Assembly (NCBI GenBank): GCA_964604825.1
Contig: CAZSAL010000049.1
Coordinates: forward strand, 1-19,758
Direction of reading: 5' to 3'
Source: CAZSAL01 sp964604825
GTDB taxonomy: Bacteria > Elusimicrobiota > Elusimicrobia > 2-01-FULL-59-12
Length of the DNA stretch: 19,758 nt
Part shown: positions 11,759 through 19,645 of the stretch, in pieces
How positions within the stretch are numbered: the first letter of the stretch is position 1
Layout of the letters: the number at the start of each line of letters is the position of its first letter
Made by a program: the position numbers and the translations under genes
The notes under the pieces: generated by a model
What the model saw: the letters and a program-made list of their open reading frames with translations, nothing else
Told to the model about the DNA's origin: nothing
Databases searched by the model: none

Positions 11759-14139
11759 TTCCTTTGCTCCGCGCCGGATTTTTTCAAGTCTTCGAATATC
11801 TTCTGCATTTGTTTTTCGATTTCTGCGTCTGTTAAAGTCCTGCTCATGTGACGGAAAACCAGAGAGAATGTGAAAGACTTTTTCCCTCCGCCGATCGCCT
11901 GCCCCCGATAAAGATCAATCAGGGATACGGATTCCAGCATGGCGCTTCCGGCTGATTGAATAATCTTTAGAATCTTAGCAAAAGGCGCGTCTTCAGCAAC
12001 AACAATGGAAAGATCCCGCTTGACCGGCGGGAACGCGCTCGAGGTTTTATTCTTAAGCGTTCCCGGTGCGGCTTCGAGAAGAGCGGGCAAATCGAGTTCA
12101 GCCATGGCTACCGGCTCGCTGAGGTCAAGTTTGTCGCGCAATGCCGGATGAATCTCGCCGAACCAGCCAAGGATGTTCGGGCCGTGCAGCAGCCTGGCGG
12201 AACGTCCGGGATGGAAGATTGGATGAGCGCCGGGGGATAATTCCACCCGGGATATGTGGAGCGATTCCAGAAGCGCGTTCAGTATCCCCCGCATGTCGTA
12301 GTAATCCGTCTTTTGCGGTTTCTGGCGCCAGTGCATGCGCCGGACCTCTCCGGCTCGGATCAGCCCGATCCGCTGCTTCTCCTGCAATCCTGTTGCGTCC
12401 CGGAAGAACACGCGTCCGGCTTCGGCAAGCGATACCCCGGAAGCCTGCCGGTTAAAATTAGTGACTGCATTCTGTAGCAAACCCGGCAGCAGACTGGTGC
12501 GAAGCAAGGCCACGTCCTGGGAAAGCGGATTGGCGATCGTAATGGATTTGGCATCCGGCGCCTGCCCCAATCCTGGGACGAAGGCGGAGGCCGAAGGGGG
12601 CATGAAGCTGGTGTTCAGGGCTTCCGTTAAGCCAAGGCCCGCAAGCATACGTATAATTTCGCGTTCGAAAGACCAGAAAGGGTCGGTTTTAACGGCAGTG
12701 GTTCGAACCGACGGCAGGCGGCTCGGTATGTTGTCGTACCCGCAAATGCGCGCTATCTCCTCATACAGATCCGCTTCCGAAGCCAGATCCAGCCGCCAGG
12801 AGGGAACAGTGACAACAAGTTGGCCGGCGGCGGTATTGATAATGCAGCCCAGCCGCCGCAATATATCGGCCATGGCTGATTCTTTCAAATCCAGGCCCAG
12901 GCGCTGTTTGAGGCGTTCCGTAGGCAGCTGGACGATTACCGGCGAAACCGTTTGCGTCGAGACATCGATCGGTTTATGGCCTATTCCTTCCGCGAGCTCC
13001 TGTATGAGCTGGCCGGCGCGCACGGAGGCGATCATCACCATGTTCCAGTCGTTCCCTCGTTCGAAACGGTAGGAACTTTCCGTAGAGATGCCGAGTTTCT
13101 TGCTGTTGCGGCGTATGTGTCCCTGATCGAAAGCCGCGCTTTCCAGGAGCACCTCGGTAGTCGCTTCAGATATTCCGGAATTGATTCCCCCCATGATGCC
13201 GGCAAGCGCGACCGGAGTTTTTTCATCGGCAATTATAAGAGTCCCCTGAGGCAGCGAGAGCTTCTGTCCGTCGAGAGTCACGAACGGCTCGTTTTCCAGC
13301 GCGGCGCGGACTCTGATTGTCCGGCCCTGAATTTTGGCCGTGTCAAAAGCGTGCAGGGGCTGGCCGAGTTCAAGCATGACGTAATTGGTGATATCAACGA
13401 TATTGTTTATCGGACGGAAGCCGCATTGTCTGAGGCGGTTGGCCATCCACGCGGGCGATGGCCCCACCTTGACGTTGCGGATAAGCCTGCCCGTATAACG
13501 CGGGCAGAGCCCCGGCTCTTCTACCTGAATTGTGAAATTGTTTCCCGGTTCGAGCGTGCGCACGCGCGGCTCCGGCGCTTTGAGCGGCAGATTAAAGCCA
13601 GCCGCCAGTTCGCGCGCAATGCCGAGAACGCTCAGGGCATCGCGCCGGTTGGGGGCGATTTCAATTTCAAAAAGGGTGTCGTCAAGGCCGAGGAGCGGCC
13701 GGATATCGGAACCCAGAGGCGCTTCATCGCCAAGGATCAATATGCCGTCTGATTTTTCTTCCAGCCCAAGTTCCGCGGCGGAACAGATCATGCCCTGCGA
13801 ATCTACCCCGCGGATTTTAGAGGGGCCTATCGCATGGCCGCCGGGCAGTACCGCGCCCAGACGGGCAAACGGAACATGGATCCCGGCGCGCACGTTGGAC
13901 GCACCGCATACAACGGAAAATTCCTGCTGCCCGTCGGTGACCCGGCAGAGCGACAGGCGGTCTGCATTGGGGTGTTTCTGTACATCGCGCACATAACCGG
14001 CGACCACTCCCTGCATCGAGCCGCCGAGCGCCTGCAGGGAGGATACTTCAAAACCAAGTTGCATCAGCGCCGAGGCTGTCTCGCCTGCCGTTCGGTCCAG
14101 AGGAACAAATTCTTTAAGCCAACTGTAAAGAATTTTCAT
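11755..14139 (-). CDS. pheT: Phenylalanyl-tRNA synthetase beta subunit
   Basis: 794 residues, the normal bacterial length. In order: MKILYSWLKEFV start, the tRNA-binding EMAP-like domain (about 40-150; VVAGYVRDVQKHPNADRLSL), the B3/B4 region with YTGRLIRNVKVGPSPAWM and NIVDITNYVMLELGQPLHAF, B5 (about 400-470), the catalytic-like core, and a C-terminal FDX-ACB anticodon-binding domain (SSAFPPVKRDLSIVVAEDAP to FSLVFRHMSRTLTDAEIEKQ). It forms the alpha2-beta2 PheRS with PheS and carries the editing site. A repeat-filled 96-bp gap separates it from pheS and no clear ribosome site precedes the ATG, so translation may depend on the structure there. Confidence 0.97.
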   Translation of the reverse strand: MKILYSWLKEFVPLDRTAGETASALMQLGFEVSSLQALGGSMQGVVAGYVRDVQKHPNADRLSLCRVTDGQQEFSVVCGASNVRAGIHVPFARLGAVLPGGHAIGPSKIRGVDSQGMICSAAELGLEEKSDGILILGDEAPLGSDIRPLLGLDDTLFEIEIAPNRRDALSVLGIARELAAGFNLPLKAPEPRVRTLEPGNNFTIQVEEPGLCPRYTGRLIRNVKVGPSPAWMANRLRQCGFRPINNIVDITNYVMLELGQPLHAFDTAKIQGRTIRVRAALENEPFVTLDGQKLSLPQGTLIIADEKTPVALAGIMGGINSGISEATTEVLLESAAFDQGHIRRNSKKLGISTESSYRFERGNDWNMVMIASVRAGQLIQELAEGIGHKPIDVSTQTVSPVIVQLPTERLKQRLGLDLKESAMADILRRLGCIINTAAGQLVVTVPSWRLDLASEADLYEEIARICGYDNIPSRLPSVRTTAVKTDPFWSFEREIIRMLAGLGLTEALNTSFMPPSASAFVPGLGQAPDAKSITIANPLSQDVALLRTSLLPGLLQNAVTNFNRQASGVSLAEAGRVFFRDATGLQEKQRIGLIRAGEVRRMHWRQKPQKTDYYDMRGILNALLESLHISRVELSPGAHPIFHPGRSARLLHGPNILGWFGEIHPALRDKLDLSEPVAMAELDLPALLEAAPGTLKNKTSSAFPPVKRDLSIVVAEDAPFAKILKIIQSAGSAMLESVSLIDLYRGQAIGGGKKSFTFSLVFRHMSRTLTDAEIEKQMQKIFEDLKKSGAEQRK

Positions 14140-14149
14140 AAATCATCAG

Positions 14150-14234
14150 TGCGGATTGCGGAGTGTGGAATGTGGAAGAAGGTTGTCTTTTATGAGAGAT
14201 TCCTTCTTCCGAACTCCGTATTCCGAATTCCGCA
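14150..14234. repeat. Imperfect 33-bp inverted repeat between pheS and pheT
   Basis: TGCGGATTGCGGAGTGTGGA through GTGGAAGAAGG (14150-14182) pairs imperfectly with CCTTCTTCCGAACTCCGTAT through TTCCGCA (14202-14234) across a 19-nt loop. It fills almost the whole gap between two co-transcribed genes and consists of TTCCG/GCGGA words, as in dispersed intergenic palindromes. It would form a long hairpin in the pheS-pheT mRNA. Confidence 0.75.
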
Positions 14235-14235
14235 T

Positions 14236-15315
14236 TTAAAATTGCTCCAGAAACCGGACGTCGTTTTCGTAAAAGGTACGCAGATCGTTCACGCCGTATT
14301 TGAACATCGCCAGGCGCTCGATCCCCATGCCGAAAGCGAAACCGGAATATTTTTCCGTATCGACCTTTACGTATTCAAAGACCCTTGGGTTGACCAGGCC
14401 TGCGCCCATCATTTCCAGCCAGCCGGACTGTTTGCATACGCGGCAGCCGGAGCCGTCGCACAGGAGGCAGGAGATGTCCATTTCCGCCGAGGGTTCAGTA
14501 AATGGAAAATACGACGGGCGAAAGCGGGTCCTGACCTGCGGCCCAAAAAACTCGCGTGCGAACCGTTCCAGACTGCCTTTGAGATCGGCGAAAGATACGC
14601 CTTCATCTACCAGCAGCCCTTCAAGCTGATGGAACACGGAAAGATGGGTGGCATCCGTGGCCTCATGGCGGTAAACCCGGCCCGGAACCACCACGGCGAT
14701 CGGCGGGGGATAGCTCTGCATGATGCGGACCTGGACCGGAGAGGTGTGCGTCCTTAACAGGACTGGCTCCTCCCTGGAACGTTCCGCCTCCATCTGCGGG
14801 AGAGGCAGCTGATTATTGGCGAGGTTGAAATAAAAAGTATCCTGCATATCGCGCGCCGGGTGATTGGCCGGAATGTTCAGGGCTTCAAAGTTATAAAACT
14901 CGCTTTCCATTTCCGGCCCGCCGACGTTGATGAAGCCCATACCGTAAAAAATACGCACTAACTCGTTAATCACCTGCGAGATTGGATGCTCCCGTCCAAC
15001 CGGGTATGGATCCCCGGGCAGATAGAGGTCCAGCTGCTGGGACTTCAAATCCGACTCCAGCTCTTTTTGCCGCAGGATCTTTTGCTTCTCAAGGAGCGCT
15101 GTTTCGATTTCGGTTTTGATCTCGTTGGCACGCTTGCCGGTGACTTTCTTATCTTCCATTGGAAGATTCGAAAGGCTTTTCAGGAAAACCGTCAATTTGC
15201 CTTTACGGCCAAGCCATTCCACCTGGAAATCGGTTAAACCCGCCGCGGTGTCGGCCTTTTCCAGCGCTGCCAGGGCTTTGGAACGCAACGATTCGATAAC
15301 GGAAGTTTGAGTCAT
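14236..15315 (-). CDS. pheS: Phenylalanyl-tRNA synthetase alpha subunit
   Basis: 359 residues, slightly longer than the E. coli protein. An N-terminal coiled coil (about 1-95) is followed by the class II core: GREHPISQVINELVRIFYGM, NIPANHPARDMQDTFYF, motif 2 (VLLRTHTSPVQVRIM; VVVPGRVYRHEATDATHLSV FHQLEGLLVD) and motif 3 (GFAFGMGIERLAMFKYGVND). A zinc-type cluster CLLCDGSGCRVCKQSGW lies before motif 3. It attaches Phe to tRNA-Phe as the catalytic subunit. It follows rplT after a strong hairpin with T-tract, and no clear ribosome site precedes the ATG. Confidence 0.97.
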   Translation of the reverse strand: MTQTSVIESLRSKALAALEKADTAAGLTDFQVEWLGRKGKLTVFLKSLSNLPMEDKKVTGKRANEIKTEIETALLEKQKILRQKELESDLKSQQLDLYLPGDPYPVGREHPISQVINELVRIFYGMGFINVGGPEMESEFYNFEALNIPANHPARDMQDTFYFNLANNQLPLPQMEAERSREEPVLLRTHTSPVQVRIMQSYPPPIAVVVPGRVYRHEATDATHLSVFHQLEGLLVDEGVSFADLKGSLERFAREFFGPQVRTRFRPSYFPFTEPSAEMDISCLLCDGSGCRVCKQSGWLEMMGAGLVNPRVFEYVKVDTEKYSGFAFGMGIERLAMFKYGVNDLRTFYENDVRFLEQF

Positions 15316-15335
15316 AAATTTGTGTTATTTAAGCA

Positions 15336-15365
15336 TAAAAAAGGCCCTGATTGGAGTCAGAGCCT
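15336..15365 (-). terminator. Intrinsic terminator/attenuator between rplT and pheS
   Basis: On the minus strand AGGCTCTGA - 6 nt - TCAGGGCCT forms a 9-bp stem (one G:T) followed by TTTTTT. It lies 26 bp after the rplT stop and about 20 bp before pheS. E. coli regulates pheST by attenuation at an equivalent place, but no Phe-rich leader peptide is visible here. Partial read-through or an antiterminating factor is therefore more likely; this is inference. Confidence 0.8.
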
Positions 15366-15390
15366 ATTTTGATGTCGACGGGAAAACAAT

Positions 15391-15750
15391 TCAGGCCGCT
15401 GCCGCGCCTTTGGCTGTTTCAACCAGTTGTTTGAAAGTGTCCAGATCGTTTACGGCAAGCTCCGCAAGCATTTTCCGGTCAAGTCCGATCCCGGCTTTCT
15501 TTAGGCCGAAAATCAACTTGCTGTAGGAAATGTCATTCAGCCGCGCCGCCGCGTTGATCCGCTGTATCCACAATTCCCGGAATTCTCCTTTGCGGTCCTT
15601 GCGTCCCACATAAGCATAGCGCAGGGAACGTTCCACCTGCTGAACGACCTGGCGCCAGCGGCTGCGCTTCGAAAAATAAGAACCTTTGGCGATGCGGAAA
15701 GTCTTTTTTTTGCGTTGGCGCGTTGTCACGCCGCTTTTTACTCTAGCCAT
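15391..15750 (-). CDS. rplT: 50S ribosomal protein L20
   Basis: 119 residues of standard L20: MARVKSGVTTRQRKKKTFRI then AKGSYFSKRSRWRQVVQQVE, RSLRYAYVGRKDRKGEFREL and WIQRINAAARLNDISYSKLI. The basic N-terminal extension and globular C-terminal part are complete. AGGA lies 7 nt before the ATG. It is an early 23S-rRNA assembly protein; in other bacteria L20 or IF3 also controls this operon at the mRNA level. It lies 15 bp downstream of rpmI. Confidence 0.98.
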   Translation of the reverse strand: MARVKSGVTTRQRKKKTFRIAKGSYFSKRSRWRQVVQQVERSLRYAYVGRKDRKGEFRELWIQRINAAARLNDISYSKLIFGLKKAGIGLDRKMLAELAVNDLDTFKQLVETAKGAAAA

Positions 15751-15765
15751 AATGAATTCCTGTAG

Positions 15766-15963
15766 TTATTTGTACGGAAGCAGTGCTTTAATAACCGCTC
15801 CATCAACTTTGTTGAGATAGGTCGCTTTGCGCAACTTGCGTCCGCGCGTGGAAGACATCCCGGTCAGAAGGTGCCGCAACCCCTGTTTCTTGAATTTAAC
15901 CTTGCCTTTTCCGGTTATGATAAATCTTTTACCTGCTCCGCGATGCGATTTAATTTTTGGCAT
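15766..15963 (-). CDS. rpmI: 50S ribosomal protein L35
   Basis: 65 residues of standard L35: MPKIKSHRGAGKRFIITGKG then KVKFKKQGLRHLLTGMSSTR and KLRKATYLNKVDGAVIKALL. AGGA stands about 7 nt before the ATG. The gene begins immediately after the palindromic repeat that separates it from infC, so its upstream leader is formed by that repeat. Confidence 0.98.
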   Translation of the reverse strand: MPKIKSHRGAGKRFIITGKGKVKFKKQGLRHLLTGMSSTRGRKLRKATYLNKVDGAVIKALLPYK

Positions 15964-15973
15964 CTATTTTCCT

Positions 15974-16052
15974 GTCATTCCCGCTTGTCGTTAGCGGGAA
16001 TCTAGTTTATACATGTTGGATCCCCGCCTTCGCGGGGATGACCTTCGGTCAT
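15974..16052. repeat. REP-like double hairpin between infC and rpmI
   Basis: Two perfect hairpins, TTCCCGCT/AGCGGGAA (15978-16000) and TCCCCGC/GCGGGGA (16021-16038), enclosed by GTCAT...ATGAC. This GTCATTCCCGC...GGATCCCCGC...GGGGATGAC layout is a common dispersed bacterial repeat. The right end overlaps the infC stop and forms ATGACC-TTC-GGTCAT followed by T7 on the plus strand. It may trim or stabilise the infC-rpmI mRNA. Confidence 0.8.
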
Positions 16053-16564
16053 TTTTTTGGCGCGAACAGGAGGCTCATACGATTGCCTTCCATATTTGCA
16101 TCCTGTTCCACTACGCTGACGTCGCTGATTGACTGCTTCACCCGGTCAAGAAGTCCGGCGCTTAAATCGGTGTGTTCCATTTCCCGCCCGCGAAAAACAA
16201 TTGTGAAACGGACCTTATCGCGTTCTTTCAGGAACTCGCGCATGTGTCCGATCTTGATGTCCAGGTCGTGGATCCCTATCTTAGGGCGTATCCGCAGTTC
16301 CTTGACCTGGCCGCCTTTCTGTTTCTTGCGCGCTTCTTTTAATTTCTTTTCGCGCTCGTAGCGGTACTTGGAAAAATCTGCCAGCTTGCACACCGGCGGA
16401 TTACTCTGCGCCGCAATCTCTACCAGATCAATGCCACGGTTTTGCGCAATTTTCAGCGCTTCTTCAATGGATTTGATTCCTAATTGGGTACCGTCAACAT
16501 CGATCAGCCGGATGTCTCTGGCTCTGATCTGGTGGTTTATGCGCGGCTCAGGTGGTTTAGCTAT
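16049..16564 (-). CDS. infC: Translation initiation factor IF-3 with non-canonical ATA start
   Basis: The C-terminal domain (DFSKYRYEREKKLKEARKKQ, KELRIRPKIGIHDLDIKIGH, FLKERDKVRFTIVFRGREME) is obvious from GTG 16393. The frame stays open upstream, however, and encodes the whole N-terminal domain: INHQIRARDIRLIDVDGTQL, GIKSIEEALKIAQNRGIDLV, EIAAQSNPPVCK. No ATG, GTG or TTG lies between the upstream stop and this domain. The best start is ATA at 16564, 10 nt after a GGAAGAGAAGG ribosome site, giving 171 residues, the normal IF-3 length. E. coli infC uses AUU, a rare start that IF-3 itself discriminates against for autoregulation; AUA would work the same way. It lies 85 bp after thrS. Confidence 0.93.
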   Translation of the reverse strand: MAKPPEPRINHQIRARDIRLIDVDGTQLGIKSIEEALKIAQNRGIDLVEIAAQSNPPVCKLADFSKYRYEREKKLKEARKKQKGGQVKELRIRPKIGIHDLDIKIGHMREFLKERDKVRFTIVFRGREMEHTDLSAGLLDRVKQSISDVSVVEQDANMEGNRMSLLFAPKK

Positions 16565-16649
16565 GTGTGTAAAACCTTCTCTTCCTTAATTTCTGCGAAG
16601 TCGAAATTATATGGGAAACACGCTCCAAAGTCAATTATGTCCGCTGTTA

Positions 16650-18389
16650 TCACGATTTGGCGGCGGCTTCGTTGCGCAAAAGATTTTTGAAAGCTTCAAG
16701 CGGCATGCTCCCCAGGTCTTCTCCATTTCGCCTGCGCACCGCAACAGTTCCTGCTTCAACTTCCTTTTTCCCCACAACCGCGAGATAGGGAATCTTTTTC
16801 ATGGTGGCTTCGCGGATTTTCAACCCGATCTTTTCATTGCGCAGGTCCGCTTCCGCCCGTAATCCACCGGCATGCAGTTCCTTAATTACACTGCCGGCGA
16901 AATCGTTCTGCTGGTCGGTAATTGTGAGCACCGCAGCCTGAACCGGAGCCAGCCATACTGGAAAGGCGCCGGCATGATGCTCGATCAGGATGCCCATAAA
17001 GCGTTCGAGCGATCCGACCAGCGCGCGGTGGATCATGATGGCGCGCTCTTCTTTACCGTTTTCCGCGCGGTAGGTGACGTCAAACCGTTCCGGCAGGTTG
17101 AAATCAACCTGCACCGTAGAACACTGCCAGAACCGGCCAAGACAGTCCTTTATCTTAAGGTCGATCTTAGGACCGTAGAAAACTCCTTCGCCGGGATCAA
17201 TTTCGTAGGCCAGGCCCTGAAGCTTCAGCGCGCCTGCCAGCGCGTTCTGCGCCTTTTCCCAGTTCTCCAGGGATCCGACGTACTTCTCCGGGCGTGTGGA
17301 AAGCCGCACGGCATAGTCGCTGAACCCGAATGTTTTTAGAAGCGTCAGCGTCAGGTCCAGGATCTGCGCGACTTCGGTTTCGATCTGATCGGCGCGGCAG
17401 AAAATGTGCGCGTCATCCTGCGTGAACCCGCGTACCCGCAGCAGGCCGTGCATGACTCCGCTGCGTTCGTAACGGTAAACGGTGCCCATCTCCGCGATGC
17501 GCAGCGGCAGATCGCGGTAGGAGCGCAACTCATGCTTGTAAATCTGGATATGCCCGGGGCAGTTCATGGGTTTGAGCATGTATTCCTGATCTTCGATGGT
17601 CATCGGACTGAACATGTTTTCCTGGTAGAAACCCCAGTGACCGGAAGTTTTCCACAGGTCGAGGCGGGCAATATGCGGCGTCACGACGAACTGATATTTG
17701 CGTTCGAGAAGCAGTTCCCGGATGTAGTCTTCAACGATCCTGCGGACTGTGGCTCCTTTGGGCAGCCAGAAAATAAGTCCCGGTCCGATCGTGTCGGGAA
17801 GAATGGTGAAAAGCCCGAGGCGCGGGCCAAGTTCCCGGTGATCGCGCTTTTTGGATTCTTCCAGGCGCTTAATGTAATCATCGAGCTCTTCCTTCGTCGG
17901 CCAGACCGTCCCGTAAATGCGCTGCAGCTGCTCGCGCTTTTCATCGCCGCGCCAGTAGGCGCCCGCGGTTTTCAGCAATTTGAAATGACGGACGTCCTTC
18001 GTAGATTCCACATGTCCGCCGCGGCACAGGTCAACGAAAGTGTCATGAGAACAATAGGTAACTGAGGGTTCGTTGAGATCGTTAATGAGTTCAACTTTAT
18101 ATTTTTCCCCCCGCTTTCCCCAGAATTCACGCGCCTCTTCGGCTGAATGGGTGCTCATCACAAAGGCATGGTTGCCTTTTGCGATCTCGCGCATGCGCGC
18201 TTCGATTTTCTCCAGATCTTCCGGAACGAAGCGGTGCGGGCTGTCAAAGTCGTAATAAAAACCGTCTTCAATCGGCGGGCCGATGGTTATCTTTGTGCCG
18301 GGAAAAAGCTCCTGCACGGCCTGAGCCATGACATGCGCCGTGGAGTGCCGCAACTTAAAAAGATAGTCTTCTTTGTTTTCCATAACCAT
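16650..18389 (-). CDS. thrS: Threonyl-tRNA synthetase lacking the TGS domain
   Basis: 579 residues from ATG 18389, chosen because GAGGTT lies 6 nt upstream; 18410 and 18383 are alternatives. The protein begins directly with the editing domain (KLRHSTAHVMAQAVQELFPG with its HxxAH motif, later FVDLCRGGHV), then SAD, the class II core with motif 1, MNCPGH zinc site, motif 2 (MGTVYRYERSGVMHGLLRVR GFTQDDAHIFC), motif 3 (IMIHRALVGSLERFMGILIE) and the anticodon-binding domain. E. coli ThrRS (642 aa) carries about 60 more residues at the N-terminus (TGS), absent here as in several phyla. It charges tRNA-Thr and clears Ser-tRNA-Thr. Confidence 0.97.
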   Translation of the reverse strand: MVMENKEDYLFKLRHSTAHVMAQAVQELFPGTKITIGPPIEDGFYYDFDSPHRFVPEDLEKIEARMREIAKGNHAFVMSTHSAEEAREFWGKRGEKYKVELINDLNEPSVTYCSHDTFVDLCRGGHVESTKDVRHFKLLKTAGAYWRGDEKREQLQRIYGTVWPTKEELDDYIKRLEESKKRDHRELGPRLGLFTILPDTIGPGLIFWLPKGATVRRIVEDYIRELLLERKYQFVVTPHIARLDLWKTSGHWGFYQENMFSPMTIEDQEYMLKPMNCPGHIQIYKHELRSYRDLPLRIAEMGTVYRYERSGVMHGLLRVRGFTQDDAHIFCRADQIETEVAQILDLTLTLLKTFGFSDYAVRLSTRPEKYVGSLENWEKAQNALAGALKLQGLAYEIDPGEGVFYGPKIDLKIKDCLGRFWQCSTVQVDFNLPERFDVTYRAENGKEERAIMIHRALVGSLERFMGILIEHHAGAFPVWLAPVQAAVLTITDQQNDFAGSVIKELHAGGLRAEADLRNEKIGLKIREATMKKIPYLAVVGKKEVEAGTVAVRRRNGEDLGSMPLEAFKNLLRNEAAAKS

Positions 18390-18395
18390 AAATTG

Positions 18396-18421
18396 AACCT
18401 CAGACAACATAGTCTGAGGTT
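18396..18421 (-). promoter_or_regulatory. Hairpin hiding the thrS ribosome site
   Basis: A perfect 10-bp stem, AACCTCAGAC/GTCTGAGGTT, with a 6-nt loop. On the minus strand its 3' arm contains the thrS ribosome site GAGGTT (18401-18396), so folding would block initiation. On the plus strand the same hairpin is followed by TTTT and looks like a terminator. E. coli ThrRS represses its own mRNA through hairpins near the start, so a translational switch is plausible here. Confidence 0.55.
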
Positions 18422-18431
18422 TTTAAAGAAA

Positions 18432-18505
18432 TGCCCGGTACAGGACTCGAACCTGTGACCCCTTCCATGTCAAGGAAGTACTCTAGCCAACTGAGCTAAC
18501 CGGGC
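18432..18505 (-). tRNA. tRNA-Val (anticodon GAC)
   Basis: The minus strand gives acceptor arms GCCCGGT/ACCGGGC, D-arm region TAGCTCAGTTGGCTAGAG, anticodon stem CTTCC/GGAAG around loop TTGACAT (anticodon GAC, Val), and T-arm ACAGG-TTCGAGT-CCTGT. The discriminator is A and CCA is not encoded. It lies about 43 bp upstream of thrS and overlaps the 3' end of the integrase gene by 23 bp. Confidence 0.95.
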
Positions 18506-19631
18506 GAAAGTGTCTGTTTTTTAGCGTCGTTGTTGAAATTGTATTTGTGACGCTTTTGGAGGTTTTCTCCAACTTTTTCTCCAACTCTGAAGATTCTGCC
18601 AGATTATCAACCACTTTTGCAATACGAGCCATATCTGATTCGTCGATACTAAGATAGCGGATTGTTGTAGTAATTTTTGTATGGCCCAGCATTCTGCTGA
18701 TACCCACAAGGTCTTTTGTCTTCTGGTAAGCCCATGTAGCGCCAGTCCGGCGTAAATCTCGAACCGTAAAATGTATAGGATGGTTCACCGGGTAATCCAA
18801 TTTGGCTGCAATCTGAGCAGCATGGAATTCGCGTTTAAAATTTGTGAAGTCGTAAGAAGTTGGCTGATTGGCGAGCACGGGTATTGAAAATTTTTCCCCA
18901 GTTTTCTGTTGCAGGCCTTCGATAATGTCACCCTTAATCATCATCTGGCTGATCTGTCTGATGTCAGCCAATCGGAGGAACCGACGCAAAGCGATTTCGC
19001 AAATTGCTCTACAACGGGGTGTTAAATGAATCTTAAATTCGCTCCATTCCTTCGGACTGAGCACACGCGTACGAGGTAACTCTTTTTTCTGGTGAGGTTT
19101 CATTTGAGCGCGCCATCGCGCCGCCGGATTGACGGTTGGAATTTTAACTTTCATCTTCAGAACATTTCCCTCTTCGTTCCAGAACTGAAATGACCGATAC
19201 ATATGAGAAAGAGTGCCAAGATATTTTAGGGCAGTGGAAGGTGTCTTGCATGGTTTGAGTAAATCTCGCACATCATACTTCGTAATAGTATCGTAGTATC
19301 GCTCATTCCATGTCCTTTTAATGACATTCAGACGATAAACAAGATTCTGATAAGGACACCTCGAACCCGTTTGTACACCACCCTTTAAAGAAGGACCGTG
19401 TATCGCAAGGTATGTATTACATGCCTCATCAATCAGCATGCGATGCTCAAGTTCAGTAACGATGTCCTGATTTCTGGACATCCGCAATAATAAGTCATAG
19501 ATATCCCTCAGCGCGGCTTTCCTGTGTCGCAAAGACCACGAACGGCTTACAGTTTTTCCTTTATACTGTTTACGGAACTGTATACAGCCATGATTGATAC
19601 GCGTATTCGGAGGTAAAGAATTTGTGCTCAT
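18483..19631 (-). CDS. Tyrosine recombinase (phage/ICE-type integrase)
   Basis: 382 residues. An N-terminal arm (about 10-60) and SAM-like core-binding region (65-150) precede the catalytic domain (195-330), with Arg220 (RRFLRLADI), Lys243 (QQKTGEKFSI), RDLRRT (Arg294; Arg291 replaces the usual His), His317 (MLGHTKI) and nucleophile Tyr326 (TTTIRYLSI). The tail of ~55 residues ends RPVSSVG-stop inside the tRNA-Val gene: its last seven codons and the TAG come from the tRNA's acceptor and D-arm. It lies 14 bp after an excisionase-like frame. It should insert and excise an element that uses this tRNA as attachment site and lies mostly beyond the right edge. Confidence 0.93.
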   Translation of the reverse strand: MSTNSLPPNTRINHGCIQFRKQYKGKTVSRSWSLRHRKAALRDIYDLLLRMSRNQDIVTELEHRMLIDEACNTYLAIHGPSLKGGVQTGSRCPYQNLVYRLNVIKRTWNERYYDTITKYDVRDLLKPCKTPSTALKYLGTLSHMYRSFQFWNEEGNVLKMKVKIPTVNPAARWRAQMKPHQKKELPRTRVLSPKEWSEFKIHLTPRCRAICEIALRRFLRLADIRQISQMMIKGDIIEGLQQKTGEKFSIPVLANQPTSYDFTNFKREFHAAQIAAKLDYPVNHPIHFTVRDLRRTGATWAYQKTKDLVGISRMLGHTKITTTIRYLSIDESDMARIAKVVDNLAESSELEKKLEKTSKSVTNTISTTTLKNRHFRPVSSVG

Positions 19632-19645
19632 TTTATTGTTAAAAA

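Noticed and set aside
13834..14757. 307-residue plus-strand frame and the other long plus-strand frames over pheT, pheS and thrS
   Set aside because: They lie opposite unmistakable conserved genes, have no domain or ribosome site, and arise from codon bias on the other strand.
15316..15390. T-box or Phe leader-peptide attenuator before pheS
   Set aside because: The region is under 80 nt, has no T-box core word and no Phe-codon leader. Only a plain hairpin with T-tract is visible.
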